Shown: piece after piece, positions 8,699 through 17,467 of the stretch
Layout of the letters: each line of letters begins with the position of its first letter
Numbering within the stretch: the first letter of the stretch is position 1
Assembly: GCF_001618885.1 (NCBI RefSeq)
Contig: NZ_CP015114.1
Span: 186,001 to 250,000 of the forward strand
Length of the DNA: 64,000 nt
Direction: 5' to 3'
From: Staphylococcus condimenti
Lineage (GTDB): Bacteria; Bacillota; Bacilli; Staphylococcales; Staphylococcaceae
Program-made: the position numbers and the translations under genes
Notes under the pieces: generated by a model
Database searches by the model: none
Seen by the model: the letters and a program-made list of their open reading frames with translations, nothing else
Told to the model about the DNA's origin: nothing

Positions 8699-10642
8699 AT
8701 GGATAAAATCAATATTACTTTCCCAGACGGAAACAGTACAGAGTTTGACAAAGGAATTACTACTGAGGAAATTGCTCAATCAATCAGCCCAGGACTTCGT
8801 AAAAAAGCTGTAGCTGGTAAATTCAATGATAAAATGGTGGATTTAACTCGACCATTAGAAGAAGATGGCTCAATTGAAATTGTGACACCTGGCAGTGATG
8901 AAGCGTTAGAAGTTTTACGTCATTCTACTGCTCATTTAATGGCACAAGCATTAAAACGTTTGTATGGAGATGTTAAATTCGGAGTTGGACCAGTTATTGA
9001 TGGCGGCTTCTATTATGACTTTGATACAGATGTTAAAATTTCTTCTGATGACTTCCCTGAAATCGAAAAAACAATGAAACAAATTGTGAATGAAAATTAT
9101 AAAATTGAACGCAAAGTAGTGAGTCGTGAAGAAGCAAAAGAATTCTTTAAAGATGATCCTTATAAATTAGAATTAATCGATGCGATTCCTGAAGATGAGT
9201 CAGTGACATTATATTCACAAGGTGAATTTACTGATTTATGTCGCGGAGTGCATGTCCCGTCAACTTCTAAAATTAAAGAATTCAAATTATTATCAACTGC
9301 AGGCGCTTATTGGAGAGGCGACAGTAATAATAAAATGCTTCAACGTATTTATGGTACTGCTTTCTTCGATAAAAAAGATTTGAAAGCACACTTAAAAATG
9401 TTAGAAGAACGTAAAGAACGTGACCACCGTAAAATCGGTAAAGAATTAGACTTGTTTATGAACAGCCAGCTTGTAGGTGCAGGGTTACCATTATGGTTGC
9501 CGAACGGTGCTACAATTCGTCGTGAAATTGAACGTTATATCGTTGATAAAGAAGTAGCACTTGGTTATGACCATGTTTATACTCCTGTTATGGCAAATGT
9601 AGAACTTTATAAAACATCTGGACACTGGGATCATTATCAAGACGACATGTTCCCGCCGATGAAGTTAGATGAAACAGAAGAAATGGTACTTAGACCAATG
9701 AACTGTCCGCATCATATGATGATTTATAAAAACAAACCGCATTCTTACAGAGAATTGCCTATTCGTATTGCTGAATTAGGTACAATGCATCGTTATGAAG
9801 CAAGTGGTGCTGTGTCTGGACTTCAACGTGTTCGCGGTATGACTTTAAATGATTCTCATATCTTTGTAAGACCAGACCAAATCAAAGAAGAATTCAAACG
9901 TGTTGTTGAATTGATTCTTGATGTATATGAAGACTTTGGTTTTGAAAATTACAGCTTCCGATTAAGTTATCGTGATCCTGAAGATAAAGAAAAATACTTT
10001 GACGATGATGAAATGTGGGAAAGAGCAGAATCAATGTTAAAAGAAGCGGTTGATGAAATGGGCTTACCATATGAAGAAGCAATTGGCGAAGCAGCTTTCT
10101 ACGGCCCGAAACTTGATGTGCAAGTTAAAACTGCAATGGGTAAAGAAGAAACTTTATCAACTGCACAACTTGATTTCTTATTACCTGAAAGATTTGATTT
10201 GGCTTATATCGGAAAAGATGGAGAGGAACACCGTCCTGTAGTTATTCACCGTGGTGTAGTTTCTACTATGGAACGTTTTGTAGCATTCTTAACTGAAGAA
10301 ACAAAAGGTGCTTTCCCAACTTGGTTGGCGCCAAAACAAGTTGAAATCATCCCTGTAAATGTTGATTTGCATTATGACTATGCAAGACAAATTCAAGATG
10401 AATTGAAATCTCAAGGTGTACGTGTTGAAATTGATGATCGTAATGAAAAAATGGGTTACAAAATCCGTGAAGCACAAATGCACAAAATTCCTTACCAACT
10501 TGTAATTGGTGATAAAGAGATTGAAAATAATGAAGTTAATGTAAGAAAATATGGTTCAAAAGATCAAGAAACTGTAGAAAAAGATGAGTTTATCTGGAAT
10601 TTAGTAGATGAAATTCGTTTAAAAAAACAAAGACAAAATTAA
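8699..10642 (+). CDS. thrS: Threonyl-tRNA synthetase
   Basis: Class II synthetase charging tRNA-Thr. Domain order: N-terminal TGS domain (1-63), editing domain with [10 protein letters not shown] (~80-90), class II catalytic core with RPMNCPHHM and [10 protein letters not shown], motif 3 ([12 protein letters not shown]), and a C-terminal anticodon-binding domain. Length (647 aa) is usual. The start ATG 8699 overlaps an upstream out-of-frame ATG at 8695 that reads only ATG AAT GGA TAA; the Shine-Dalgarno GGAGG (8685-8689) is 9 nt from ATG 8699 and 5 nt from ATG 8695. Expression is controlled by the T-box. Confidence 0.98.
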   Translation: MDKINITFPDGNSTEFDKGITTEEIAQSISPGLRKKAVAGKFNDKMVDLTRPLEEDGSIEIVTPGSDEALEVLRHSTAHLMAQALKRLYGDVKFGVGPVIDGGFYYDFDTDVKISSDDFPEIEKTMKQIVNENYKIERKVVSREEAKEFFKDDPYKLELIDAIPEDESVTLYSQGEFTDLCRGVHVPSTSKIKEFKLLSTAGAYWRGDSNNKMLQRIYGTAFFDKKDLKAHLKMLEERKERDHRKIGKELDLFMNSQLVGAGLPLWLPNGATIRREIERYIVDKEVALGYDHVYTPVMANVELYKTSGHWDHYQDDMFPPMKLDETEEMVLRPMNCPHHMMIYKNKPHSYRELPIRIAELGTMHRYEASGAVSGLQRVRGMTLNDSHIFVRPDQIKEEFKRVVELILDVYEDFGFENYSFRLSYRDPEDKEKYFDDDEMWERAESMLKEAVDEMGLPYEEAIGEAAFYGPKLDVQVKTAMGKEETLSTAQLDFLLPERFDLAYIGKDGEEHRPVVIHRGVVSTMERFVAFLTEETKGAFPTWLAPKQVEIIPVNVDLHYDYARQIQDELKSQGVRVEIDDRNEKMGYKIREAQMHKIPYQLVIGDKEIENNEVNVRKYGSKDQETVEKDEFIWNLVDEIRLKKQRQN

Positions 10643-10646
10643 GACC

Positions 10647-10675
10647 TTGAAATAAATGATTGTTTAAGGTATATT
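10647..10675 (+). promoter_or_regulatory. lysP promoter
   Basis: TTGAAA (10647-10652), a 17-nt spacer and TATATT (10670-10675), immediately after thrS and just upstream of the lysine riboswitch. Confidence 0.6.
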
Positions 10676-10704
10676 ACAATGTAGTTGAATAAATATTAAA
10701 AAAA

Positions 10705-10930
10705 GTGTTAGAGGTTGCATCTTTGATGATTAACTTGTCAGAAGCTATATGGAGCGAATGTTGAATGAGTCAAAGGCAAAGATGCCGAAATATATAATAA
10801 CCATAACTATTGTATATTGGGACAGTTTCCGAATAGGAGCTGGACTGTCACAAAATGTGATGTGCTACCGTATATTTATAAAGTCGAACAATGGTTGCAT
10901 ATCTTAGAATTTGCAACCATTGTTTTTTAT
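10705..10930 (+). promoter_or_regulatory. Lysine riboswitch (L box) with terminator, upstream of lysP
   Basis: The leader has L-box hallmarks: AGAGGTTGCATC near 10710, then AAAGGCAAAGATGCCGAAA at 10772-10790, then GGGACAG (10819-10825) and CTGGACTGTCAC (10840-10851). The expression platform is a terminator, CAATGGTTGCA (10889-10899) / TGCAACCATTG (10912-10922), followed by a T run. The octamer GGTTGCAT occurs both at the aptamer 5' end (10713-10720) and in the terminator 5' arm (10894-10901). The terminator 3' arm could therefore pair with either, a simple antiterminator switch. Lysine should turn lysP off. Confidence 0.9.
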
Positions 10931-10968
10931 TTAATTGCAAGCCTCTAATCCTAAGAAAGGATACGTTT

Positions 10969-12456
10969 ATGGAAAACAAAAGCAGTCAAGATGCAGGCAT
11001 CCAAAGAGGCCTGAAAGATCGTCATATTTCCATGATTGCGATAGGCGGATGTATCGGAACAGGTTTGTTCGTTACTTCTGGCGGAGCAATTCATGATGCA
11101 GGACCACTAGGAGCACTGTTGGCATATGCGATTATTGGTGTAATGGTATTCTTCTTAATGACTTCATTAGGAGAAATGGCTACGTATTTACCTGTTTCAG
11201 GTTCATTTAGTACGTATGCAACACGATTTGTCGACCCATCACTTGGGTTTGCCTTAGGGTGGAATTATTGGTTTAACTGGGTTATTACAGTAGCAGCTGA
11301 TGTAACAATTGCTGCACAAGTTATTCAATATTGGTCACCAATGAAAAGTATGCCCGCATGGGGTTGGAGTATTTTATTCTTATTAATTATATTTGCGCTT
11401 AACTCTTTATCAGTTCGCGTTTACGGCGAAAGTGAGTATTGGTTTGCGTTAATTAAAGTAGTAACAGTTATTGTATTTATTATTATTGGTATCTTAACTA
11501 TTTTAGGTATCATGGGCGGTAAATTTATCGGATTTGAAACATTTAATTCAGGTGAAGGTCCGATCCTTGGCGGAAGTCTCGGAGGAAGTTTACTTTCAAT
11601 ACTCGGTGTATTCTTAATTGCAGGGTTCTCATTCCAAGGTACTGAATTGATTGGTATTACAGCAGGGGAATCTGAAAATCCTGAACGCGCTGTGCCGAAA
11701 GCTATTAAACAAGTATTCTGGAGAATTTTACTGTTTTATATCTTAGCTATCTTTGTAATTGGTATGATTATACCTTACACAAGCCCAGCTTTAATGGGTG
11801 GTGGTGATGATATTGCGACTTCACCATTTACATTGGTATTTAAAAATGCTGGTTTAGCTTTTGCTGCTTCATTTATGAATGCTGTTATCTTAACATCAGT
11901 ATTATCAGCTGGTAACTCTGGTATGTATGCATCAACAAGAATGCTTTATTCTATGAGTAAAGATAAATTAGCTTCAGATGTATTTGGAAAAACTTCTAAA
12001 AGCGGTGTGCCGTTTATTGCATTATTAGCAACAGGTATTGTTGTGGTTGCTATATTCTTATTACAAAAATTAAGCGGAGGCGCTTATGAATATATTGTAG
12101 CAGCAAGTGGTATGACTGGATTTATAGCTTGGGTCGGTATCGCAATCAGTCATTATAGATTCAGACGTGCGTTTAAAGTTCAGAACTATAATAAACATGA
12201 ATTGAAATATAAAGCAAAATGGTTCCCGTTCGGACCGATTTTTGCTGGTGTTTTATGTGTGATTGTAATTATTGGGCAAGATGTAGATTTCATCAAAACT
12301 GGTAACTTTGATTTTAATCGTTTCCTCATCACTTATATGGGAATTCCAGTATTCTTAGCATTCTTTATCTATCATAAATTAAGATATAGAACTAAAAAAA
12401 TCCCTTTAAAAGATGTAGATTTACGTCAAGATGTGGACATGAGCCAATTTAAATAA
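10969..12456 (+). CDS. lysP: Lysine-specific permease (APC family)
   Basis: Membrane amino acid transporter of the APC superfamily with about 12 hydrophobic segments. The N-terminus (RGLKDRHISMIAIGGCIGTGLF) matches the conserved AAT-family TM1. GFSFQGTELIGITAGESENPERAVPKA is the hallmark of lysine/basic amino acid permeases of the LysP group. Substrate assignment is strengthened by the lysine riboswitch in its leader. An in-frame extension to 10891 starts inside the riboswitch terminator and is rejected; ATG 10969 has AAGAAAGGA (10953-10961) and gives 495 aa. Monocistronic. Confidence 0.93.
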   Translation: MENKSSQDAGIQRGLKDRHISMIAIGGCIGTGLFVTSGGAIHDAGPLGALLAYAIIGVMVFFLMTSLGEMATYLPVSGSFSTYATRFVDPSLGFALGWNYWFNWVITVAADVTIAAQVIQYWSPMKSMPAWGWSILFLLIIFALNSLSVRVYGESEYWFALIKVVTVIVFIIIGILTILGIMGGKFIGFETFNSGEGPILGGSLGGSLLSILGVFLIAGFSFQGTELIGITAGESENPERAVPKAIKQVFWRILLFYILAIFVIGMIIPYTSPALMGGGDDIATSPFTLVFKNAGLAFAASFMNAVILTSVLSAGNSGMYASTRMLYSMSKDKLASDVFGKTSKSGVPFIALLATGIVVVAIFLLQKLSGGAYEYIVAASGMTGFIAWVGIAISHYRFRRAFKVQNYNKHELKYKAKWFPFGPIFAGVLCVIVIIGQDVDFIKTGNFDFNRFLITYMGIPVFLAFFIYHKLRYRTKKIPLKDVDLRQDVDMSQFK

Positions 12457-12464
12457 AAAAATGA

Positions 12465-12493
12465 TTGACTTTATAATTCTAAGTTGATATGAT
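12465..12493 (+). promoter_or_regulatory. infC operon promoter
   Basis: TTGACT (12465-12470), a 17-nt spacer and TATGAT (12488-12493): a near-consensus sigma-A promoter starting 9 nt after lysP. Confidence 0.75.
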
Positions 12494-12499
12494 TATATA

Positions 12500-12648
12500 C
12501 GTTGAATACGAAACGAACCAAGTAGAAGCTTCCCGCTTCTCACCTGTAGCGACGCATCAAAGCTGTTGGCAGGTCCAATACAACGTGGTAATCTTATCAT
12601 GTTGAGTAATGGAGAAAGAGCGGGCACTTCTGTGTCCGCTCTTTTTAC
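12500..12648 (+). promoter_or_regulatory. L20 autoregulatory leader and attenuator of infC-rpmI-rplT
   Basis: A ~150-nt structured leader ending in a terminator (AGAGCGGGCAC 12617-12627 / GTGTCCGCTCT 12632-12642, then TTTTT). The terminator 5' arm AGCGGG (12619-12624) can instead pair with CCCGCT (12532-12537) far upstream, an arrangement expected for attenuation. Position and layout match the Bacillus L20 leader, in which excess L20 binds and promotes termination. Assignment is by context and structure, not by covariance search. Confidence 0.78.
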
Positions 12649-12684
12649 TTGGAATATTTCGTAAATATAACGGAGGTGTTAACC

Positions 12685-13203
12685 ATAGCAAAGGATCAAA
12701 CGCAAGTTAACGAAAGAATTCGCGCAAGAGAAATTCGTGTCATTGGTCAAGACGGTGAACAAATCGGTGTAAAACAAAAACGTGAAGCATTAGAAATGGC
12801 TGAACGTGTAGGTTTAGATTTAGTAGTTGTCGCACCAAATGCTAAACCTCCTGTTGCTCGTATTATGGACTACGGCAAATATAAATTCGAGCAACAGAAA
12901 AAAGAAAAAGAAATGAAAAAGAAACAAAAAGTTATCAATGTTAAAGAAATTCGTCTCAGCCCAACTATTGAGGAACATGATTTCCAAACTAAGTTGAAAA
13001 ACGGACGTAAATTCTTAAACAAAGGCGATAAATGTAAAGTTTCAATTCGTTTCCGTGGACGTGCCATTACACACAAGGAAATTGGTCAACGTGTATTAGA
13101 GAAATTTGCTGATGAATGTAAAGATATCGCTACAGTTGAACAACGTCCTAAAATGGAAGGTCGTCAAATGTTTATCATGCTTGCACCAATAGCAGAAAAA
13201 TAA
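12685..13203 (+). CDS. infC: Translation initiation factor IF-3 (ATA start)
   Basis: IF-3 binds the 30S subunit, prevents 50S joining and proofreads the start codon. N-domain motif [21 protein letters not shown], linker rich in Lys/Glu, and C-domain [15 protein letters not shown] and KVSIRFRGR are intact. The IF-3 body begins IAKDQTQVN. The only well-placed codon after the Shine-Dalgarno CGGAGGTG (12671-12678) is ATA at 12685, giving 172 aa. Alternatives in frame are TTG 12649, next to the attenuator T run, and GTG 12676, inside the Shine-Dalgarno. Non-canonical infC starts (AUU in E. coli) are a known self-regulation device. First gene of infC-rpmI-rplT. Confidence 0.93.
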   Translation: MAKDQTQVNERIRAREIRVIGQDGEQIGVKQKREALEMAERVGLDLVVVAPNAKPPVARIMDYGKYKFEQQKKEKEMKKKQKVINVKEIRLSPTIEEHDFQTKLKNGRKFLNKGDKCKVSIRFRGRAITHKEIGQRVLEKFADECKDIATVEQRPKMEGRQMFIMLAPIAEK

Positions 13204-13233
13204 TTTTTATAATTTTACAGGAGGAATTTCATT

Positions 13234-13434
13234 ATGCCTAAAATGAAAACACACCGCGGAGCAGCTAAACGTGTTAAAAGAACTGCTTCTGGTAAATTAA
13301 AACGTTCAAGAGCTTTCACATCTCACTTATTTGCTAACAAAAGCACTAAACAAAAACGTAAATTACGTAAAGCTAGCTTAGTTTCTAAAAGTGATATGAA
13401 ACGTGTAAAACAATTATTAGCTTACAAAAAATAA
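13234..13434 (+). CDS. rpmI: 50S ribosomal protein L35
   Basis: Small basic ribosomal protein of the large subunit. The 66-residue sequence starts [13 protein letters not shown], the L35 signature, and is Lys/Arg-rich throughout. Shine-Dalgarno ACAGGAGGAA lies 7-10 nt before ATG. It is 30 nt after infC and about 107 nt before rplT; the latter gap holds an inverted repeat. Confidence 0.98.
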   Translation: MPKMKTHRGAAKRVKRTASGKLKRSRAFTSHLFANKSTKQKRKLRKASLVSKSDMKRVKQLLAYKK

Positions 13435-13454
13435 TTGAGTAATTCAGAAATAAA

Positions 13455-13486
13455 AAAGCAACAGCTTTTTCAATAAAGGTTGCTTT
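13455..13486 (+). other. Hairpin between rpmI and rplT
   Basis: AAAGCAAC (13455-13462) and GTTGCTTT (13479-13486) form a perfect 8-bp stem with a 16-nt loop. There is no U run after it, so it is not a standard terminator. It could be an RNA processing or stability element or an extra control point for rplT. Function not shown. Confidence 0.5.
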
Positions 13487-13541
13487 CGTCATAATTAATT
13501 AAAATATAAGTGTTATTAACATAACCAAGGAGGAATTCAAT

Positions 13542-13898
13542 ATGCCACGTGTTAAAGGTGGAACAGTAACAAGAGCACGTCGTAAAAAAGTAATCAAATT
13601 AGCAAAAGGTTACTTCGGCGCAAAACGTACTTTATATAAAACAGCAAAACAACAAGTAATGAAATCAGGTCAATATGCATTCCGTGACCGTCGTCAAAGA
13701 AAACGTGATTTCCGTAAATTATGGATTACACGTATCAATGCAGCAGCTCGTAACCACGGTATGAGTTACTCTAAATTGATGAACGGCTTGAAACAAGCTG
13801 ATATCGATATCAACCGTAAAATGCTTTCTGAAATCGCTATTTCAGATGACAAAGCTTTCGGTGAATTAGTAGAAAAAGCAAAAGCTGCTTTAAAATAA
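13542..13898 (+). CDS. rplT: 50S ribosomal protein L20
   Basis: Large-subunit assembly protein that binds 23S rRNA and represses its own operon via the infC leader. The start [16 protein letters not shown] and the basic N-terminal helix, then the globular domain [24 protein letters not shown], are classic L20. 118 aa is the normal length. Strong Shine-Dalgarno AAGGAGGAA. Last gene of the operon, followed by a terminator. Confidence 0.98.
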   Translation: MPRVKGGTVTRARRKKVIKLAKGYFGAKRTLYKTAKQQVMKSGQYAFRDRRQRKRDFRKLWITRINAAARNHGMSYSKLMNGLKQADIDINRKMLSEIAISDDKAFGELVEKAKAALK

Positions 13899-13908
13899 GC
13901 TTATCTTA

Positions 13909-13956
13909 AAAAACACTCAATCATTGATAGAAATTCGATGGTTGAGTGTTTTTTAT
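13909..13956 (+). terminator. Terminator after rplT
   Basis: AACACTCAA (13912-13920) / TTGAGTGTT (13942-13950) with further pairing inward and a following TTTTTAT. It ends the infC operon. Confidence 0.85.
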
Positions 13957-13997
13957 TTGAAGACAATGACTTCGTCTTTACTGTATTTTCAAATCTT

Positions 13998-14006
13998 TGA
14001 TAAAAT
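13998..14006 (+). promoter_or_regulatory. Extended -10 promoter for the Nudix gene
   Basis: TGA-TAAAAT about 39 nt before ATG 14045, just after the rplT terminator. The -35 is not convincing. Confidence 0.4.
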
Positions 14007-14044
14007 ACAAGCAAGTACATAACAAAAGAATAAAGGAGAAACTG

Positions 14045-14656
14045 ATGTCTAAATTTGATGAAAAAATTATTGTAGTTCCAAGAGAAATTGTTTTTAATCA
14101 TGAGAAAAATGCATTTAATGGATTTTTATCTAAAAATGATCCGGTGGGTGAAAAGATCTTTGATACACTCGATCAGTATGAAGTTAAACGTCGAGGGGAT
14201 ATGGAAGAAGATCCAGCATTTAAACAACTCATTTCTTATTGCCTCTTAGAAAACGAAAAAGGAGAAACATTAGTATATGAACGTCTTTCAGGCGGCGGTG
14301 AAGAGCGTTTGCACGGACAATCTTCTATCGGTGTCGGTGGACACATGAATGATGTATTAGATGCACAAAATGTCAATGAAGTATTACGAGTAAATGCACA
14401 AAGAGAATTAGAAGAAGAAATCGGACTAAGTTCAAGTAAAACTCAAAATATGGAATATTTAGGGTTTATCAACGATGATACGAATGAAGTAGGTGAGGTG
14501 CATTTAGGTATCGTATTTAAAATTCGTGTTGATACTGAAAATGTAGAAGTTAAAGAAACAGATACACTTAAAATCAACTGGATGCACCAAGGACGTATTG
14601 AAAACTATGATGACTTTGAAACATGGAGTGCCTTAATACTGAAAGCATTTAATTAA
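14045..14656 (+). CDS. Nudix hydrolase family protein
   Basis: Probable Nudix pyrophosphohydrolase; the substrate cannot be told. A Nudix core is visible: ExxxxxxxRELEEEIGL with the Arg at about residue 120. The conserved Gly of the GX5E part is further upstream than usual (GGHMNDVLDAQNVNE), so the box has a short insertion. The N-terminal ~70 residues (IVVPREIVFNHEKNAFNGF) form a separate extension. ATG 14045 with AAGGAG (14033-14038) is preferred over the upstream ATG at 13997; this gives 203 aa. It lies between the rplT terminator and the TPR-like gene 15 nt downstream, which it probably shares a transcript with. Confidence 0.8.
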   Translation: MSKFDEKIIVVPREIVFNHEKNAFNGFLSKNDPVGEKIFDTLDQYEVKRRGDMEEDPAFKQLISYCLLENEKGETLVYERLSGGGEERLHGQSSIGVGGHMNDVLDAQNVNEVLRVNAQRELEEEIGLSSSKTQNMEYLGFINDDTNEVGEVHLGIVFKIRVDTENVEVKETDTLKINWMHQGRIENYDDFETWSALILKAFN

Positions 14657-14671
14657 AAGCAGGTGTAATCA

Positions 14672-15610
14672 ATGTCAGATATCATTCCGTTTCCGCAAAA
14701 CAATGAAAAGTTAATCAAAGATATTAAAACTTTTTTCGAACAAGAAAAATATGAACAAATGTATGATGCTTTCATGAATTATGAAAGAGAGTTTGAATTA
14801 ACAACTGAACTTGCTTTACTGAAATGTGAAATGTTGTTGCGAATGGAACAATATTTAGAATTACGTGAAGAAGCAATCATATTATTGAAACAAGGTTATG
14901 ATGCTTATGATAGATTAATGGTTTATTATATGACGAGTTTACATGGCTTAGGACAATATTTTGAGTGTGTAGAAGTATTTAATCAAATCATTGATCAAGT
15001 TAAAGATCATAATATACGCATGCAATTGTTTCCTATTAAAGAAGATGCTCAGATGCAGCTAAATGAAAATAAAAAACGTTATATTGCAAGAATGAAAGAT
15101 TTTTCAAACTTAAAGATAGACCAACAGTTATATTTGATTTTTGATTTGATGCATGAAGGACAATATGGGTTTACAGATACATTTGCTGACTTATTATCCT
15201 CACAGCAATACCACTCAAATGTTCAAACGATTATCTTAGAGTATTTGAAAAAAGGTCAATATAATAATGAAATTCAGTTTACAAAATATGATGTTGAATT
15301 TAATGTCAGACCTGACCAATTGCCGGGACTTGAATATGCAGCTTTTACACAACAAGTAATTCCTAATGTAATGGAAAGGTTTGAAAGTAACTATGGAGAC
15401 CAATTACGCAGTGAAATCGCGCAAATGCTCCAAAACTTTTCAATTGCATTATATCCATTAGAAATAGAAAATGTTGCTTCTATAAAGGATTGGGTCAACA
15501 GTTTTTATGTATATATTGAAAAAATGTTGAATTTAAAATTCGTTGAAACTGAAAACATTAATGAAGAAGTAAATAATTGGATTGAGAAAGTACAAGAGAA
15601 TATTAAATAA
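14672..15610 (+). CDS. TPR-like repeat protein of unknown function
   Basis: A 312-aa soluble protein, mostly helical by composition. Its first ~130 residues look like degenerate tetratricopeptide repeats (paired amphipathic helices such as LLKCEMLLRMEQYLELREEAIILLK). No catalytic motif, signal peptide or membrane segment is visible. It follows the Nudix gene by 15 nt with an AGCAGGTG Shine-Dalgarno and precedes tig, an arrangement also found in other staphylococci. Function unknown; a scaffold or ribosome-related role is only suggested by the neighbours. Confidence 0.72.
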   Translation: MSDIIPFPQNNEKLIKDIKTFFEQEKYEQMYDAFMNYEREFELTTELALLKCEMLLRMEQYLELREEAIILLKQGYDAYDRLMVYYMTSLHGLGQYFECVEVFNQIIDQVKDHNIRMQLFPIKEDAQMQLNENKKRYIARMKDFSNLKIDQQLYLIFDLMHEGQYGFTDTFADLLSSQQYHSNVQTIILEYLKKGQYNNEIQFTKYDVEFNVRPDQLPGLEYAAFTQQVIPNVMERFESNYGDQLRSEIAQMLQNFSIALYPLEIENVASIKDWVNSFYVYIEKMLNLKFVETENINEEVNNWIEKVQENIK

Positions 15611-15698
15611 AAAATAGGGTAATTGATAAATATTGTAGAGCAATAGTCACTTTATCCATTTTGTGTGTAATCATGGTTAAACACGCTAATCACAACGT

Positions 15699-15727
15699 TT
15701 GTAACCGTATTATACGTATGCTATAAT
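15699..15727 (+). promoter_or_regulatory. tig promoter
   Basis: TTGTAA (15699-15704), a 17-nt spacer and TATAAT (15722-15727), 47 nt before tig. Confidence 0.65.
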
Positions 15728-15774
15728 GATGAAGTTGAAAAATTAAAATAGGATTATCATGGAGGTTTTTATAC

Positions 15775-17097
15775 ATGACAGCAACATGGGAAAAAAAGGA
15801 AGGTAACCAAGGCGTATTATCAGTTACTGTTCCAGCTAAAAAAGTAGATCAAGCAATTGATCAAGCATTCAAGAAAGTAGTAAAACAAGTCAACATTCCT
15901 GGTTTCCGTAAAGGGAAAGTACCTCGTCAAATTTTCGAACAACGTTTTGGCGTAGAAGCTTTATACCAAGATGCAGTAGACATCTTGCTTCCTGAAGCTT
16001 ATGGCGAAGCTATCGAAGAAACAGGTATTAAACCAGTTGATCAACCAGAAATCGAAGTAAATCAAATCGAAAAAGGTAAAGATTTAAAATTCGATGCAAC
16101 TGTAACTGTTCAACCTGAAGTAAAACTTGGTGAATACAAAGGTCTTGAAATCGAAAAACAAAATGCTGATTTAACTGACGAAGAATTACAAGAAGCAATT
16201 GACCACAGTTTGGGTCATTTAGCTGAAATGGTAATCAAAGAAGATGGTTCAGTTGAAGAAGGCGACACTGTTAATATCGACTTTGACGGTTATGTTGATG
16301 GTGAACAATTTGAAGGCGGACAAGCTGAAGGTTACGATTTAGAAATCGGTTCAGGCATGTTCATTCCTGGCTTTGAAGAACAATTAGTAGGATTAAATAC
16401 TGGCGATGAAAAAGACGTTAAAGTTACATTCCCAGAAGAATATCATGCTGAAGAATTAGCTGGTAAAGAAGCTACATTCAAAGTTAAAATCAATGAAATC
16501 AAATATAAAAACGTTCCAGAATTAGATGATGAAATCGCTAATGAGTTAGATTCTGATGCTGACAATGTTGAACAATACAGAGAAAATCTTCGTAAACGTT
16601 TATCTGAAGAAAAGAAAGTCAACGCTGAAAATGCTGAAAAAGAAGAAGCTATCAATAAAGCAGTAAATAATGCAGAAGTAGACATTCCAGAAGCAATGAT
16701 TAACAATGAATTGGATCGTATGATGCAAGAATTTGCACAACGTATTCAACAATCAGGTTTAAATCTAGAAACTTACTTCCAAATTTCAGGTCAAGATGAA
16801 TCTCAATTAAGAGAACAAATGAAAGATGACGCTGAAGAACGCGTTAAAACAAACTTGACTTTAAATGCAATTGCTAATGCAGAAGAAGTTGAAGCTACTG
16901 AAGAAGACATTGATAAAGAATTAGAAGCGATGAGCACTCAATTCAATATCTCTGTTGAAGATATTAAGAAAACACTTGGAAGCACAGATATCGTAAAAGA
17001 CGATGTACGTGTTAAAAAAGTAATCGACTTATTATTAGATGATGCTAAATTAGTGGAAGCTTCAGAAGCTACTGAAGAAGAATCTGAAGATAAATAA
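15775..17097 (+). CDS. tig: Trigger factor (ribosome-associated chaperone)
   Basis: Binds L23 at the ribosome exit tunnel and shields nascent chains. Three domains: N-terminal ribosome-binding domain with [12 protein letters not shown] at about residues 41-52, a central FKBP-type peptidyl-prolyl isomerase domain ([16 protein letters not shown] onward, ~160-245), and a helical C-terminal chaperone domain. Length 440 aa, acidic, no signal. Shine-Dalgarno GGAGG before ATG 15775. It has its own promoter and is followed by a long hairpin. Confidence 0.97.
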   Translation: MTATWEKKEGNQGVLSVTVPAKKVDQAIDQAFKKVVKQVNIPGFRKGKVPRQIFEQRFGVEALYQDAVDILLPEAYGEAIEETGIKPVDQPEIEVNQIEKGKDLKFDATVTVQPEVKLGEYKGLEIEKQNADLTDEELQEAIDHSLGHLAEMVIKEDGSVEEGDTVNIDFDGYVDGEQFEGGQAEGYDLEIGSGMFIPGFEEQLVGLNTGDEKDVKVTFPEEYHAEELAGKEATFKVKINEIKYKNVPELDDEIANELDSDADNVEQYRENLRKRLSEEKKVNAENAEKEEAINKAVNNAEVDIPEAMINNELDRMMQEFAQRIQQSGLNLETYFQISGQDESQLREQMKDDAEERVKTNLTLNAIANAEEVEATEEDIDKELEAMSTQFNISVEDIKKTLGSTDIVKDDVRVKKVIDLLLDDAKLVEASEATEEESEDK

Positions 17098-17130
17098 TCT
17101 ATAAAGAATCATTTGTATAATTAAACATGT

Positions 17131-17169
17131 AGAGGATGAGATAGTTATTCAATTGCTATCTCATCCTCT
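17131..17169. other. Long perfect hairpin after tig, no T run
   Basis: AGAGGATGAGATAG (17131-17144) and CTATCTCATCCTCT (17156-17169) form a 14-bp perfect stem with an 11-nt loop. Neither strand shows a clear U tract after it, so it may be a 3'-end stabiliser or an atypical terminator for tig. Confidence 0.65.
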
Positions 17170-17467
17170 ACAGTTGATTTATAATCGGAATAATTTCGAT
17201 TTAGAATTACTTGTGCTATAGTGTTTGTAAGCAACTTTGTTGCATAAGTTAGTATTCATGATATATTCGGAATATGAGAAATATATCAAGGACACAAGAT
17301 TTAAATAAAATAGACATATATACTGAATCGCCTTTATAGAAACTTTATTACCCAAGTTTGTATGATAAGGTGAAAGTTTAGTATTATTTATAAAGGTTAT
17401 AAACACATCAATTGCAACATTGAGAGTGTTTTAGTATAGTCTTTATGTAATAGGGGTGTAAAAAATA
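17170..17467. other. AT-rich gap between tig and clpX
   Basis: About 300 nt without a credible gene. It holds small inverted repeats (GCAACTTTGTTGC; TGATATATT / AATATATCA near 17257-17286) and the clpX promoter near its right end. A minus-strand reading frame of 75 codons here has no ribosome binding site and is not called. Confidence 0.5.
17412..17440 (+). promoter_or_regulatory. clpX promoter
   Basis: TTGCAA (17412-17417), a 17-nt spacer and TATAGT (17435-17440), 27 nt before clpX. No CtsR operator was recognised, as expected for clpX. Confidence 0.55.

Noticed and set aside
10891..10968. N-terminal extension of lysP
   Set aside because: Starts within the riboswitch terminator; ATG 10969 has the proper ribosome-binding site.
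17179..17406. 75-codon minus-strand frame between tig and clpX
   Set aside because: GTG start without Shine-Dalgarno; AT-driven composition; the region holds the clpX promoter instead.
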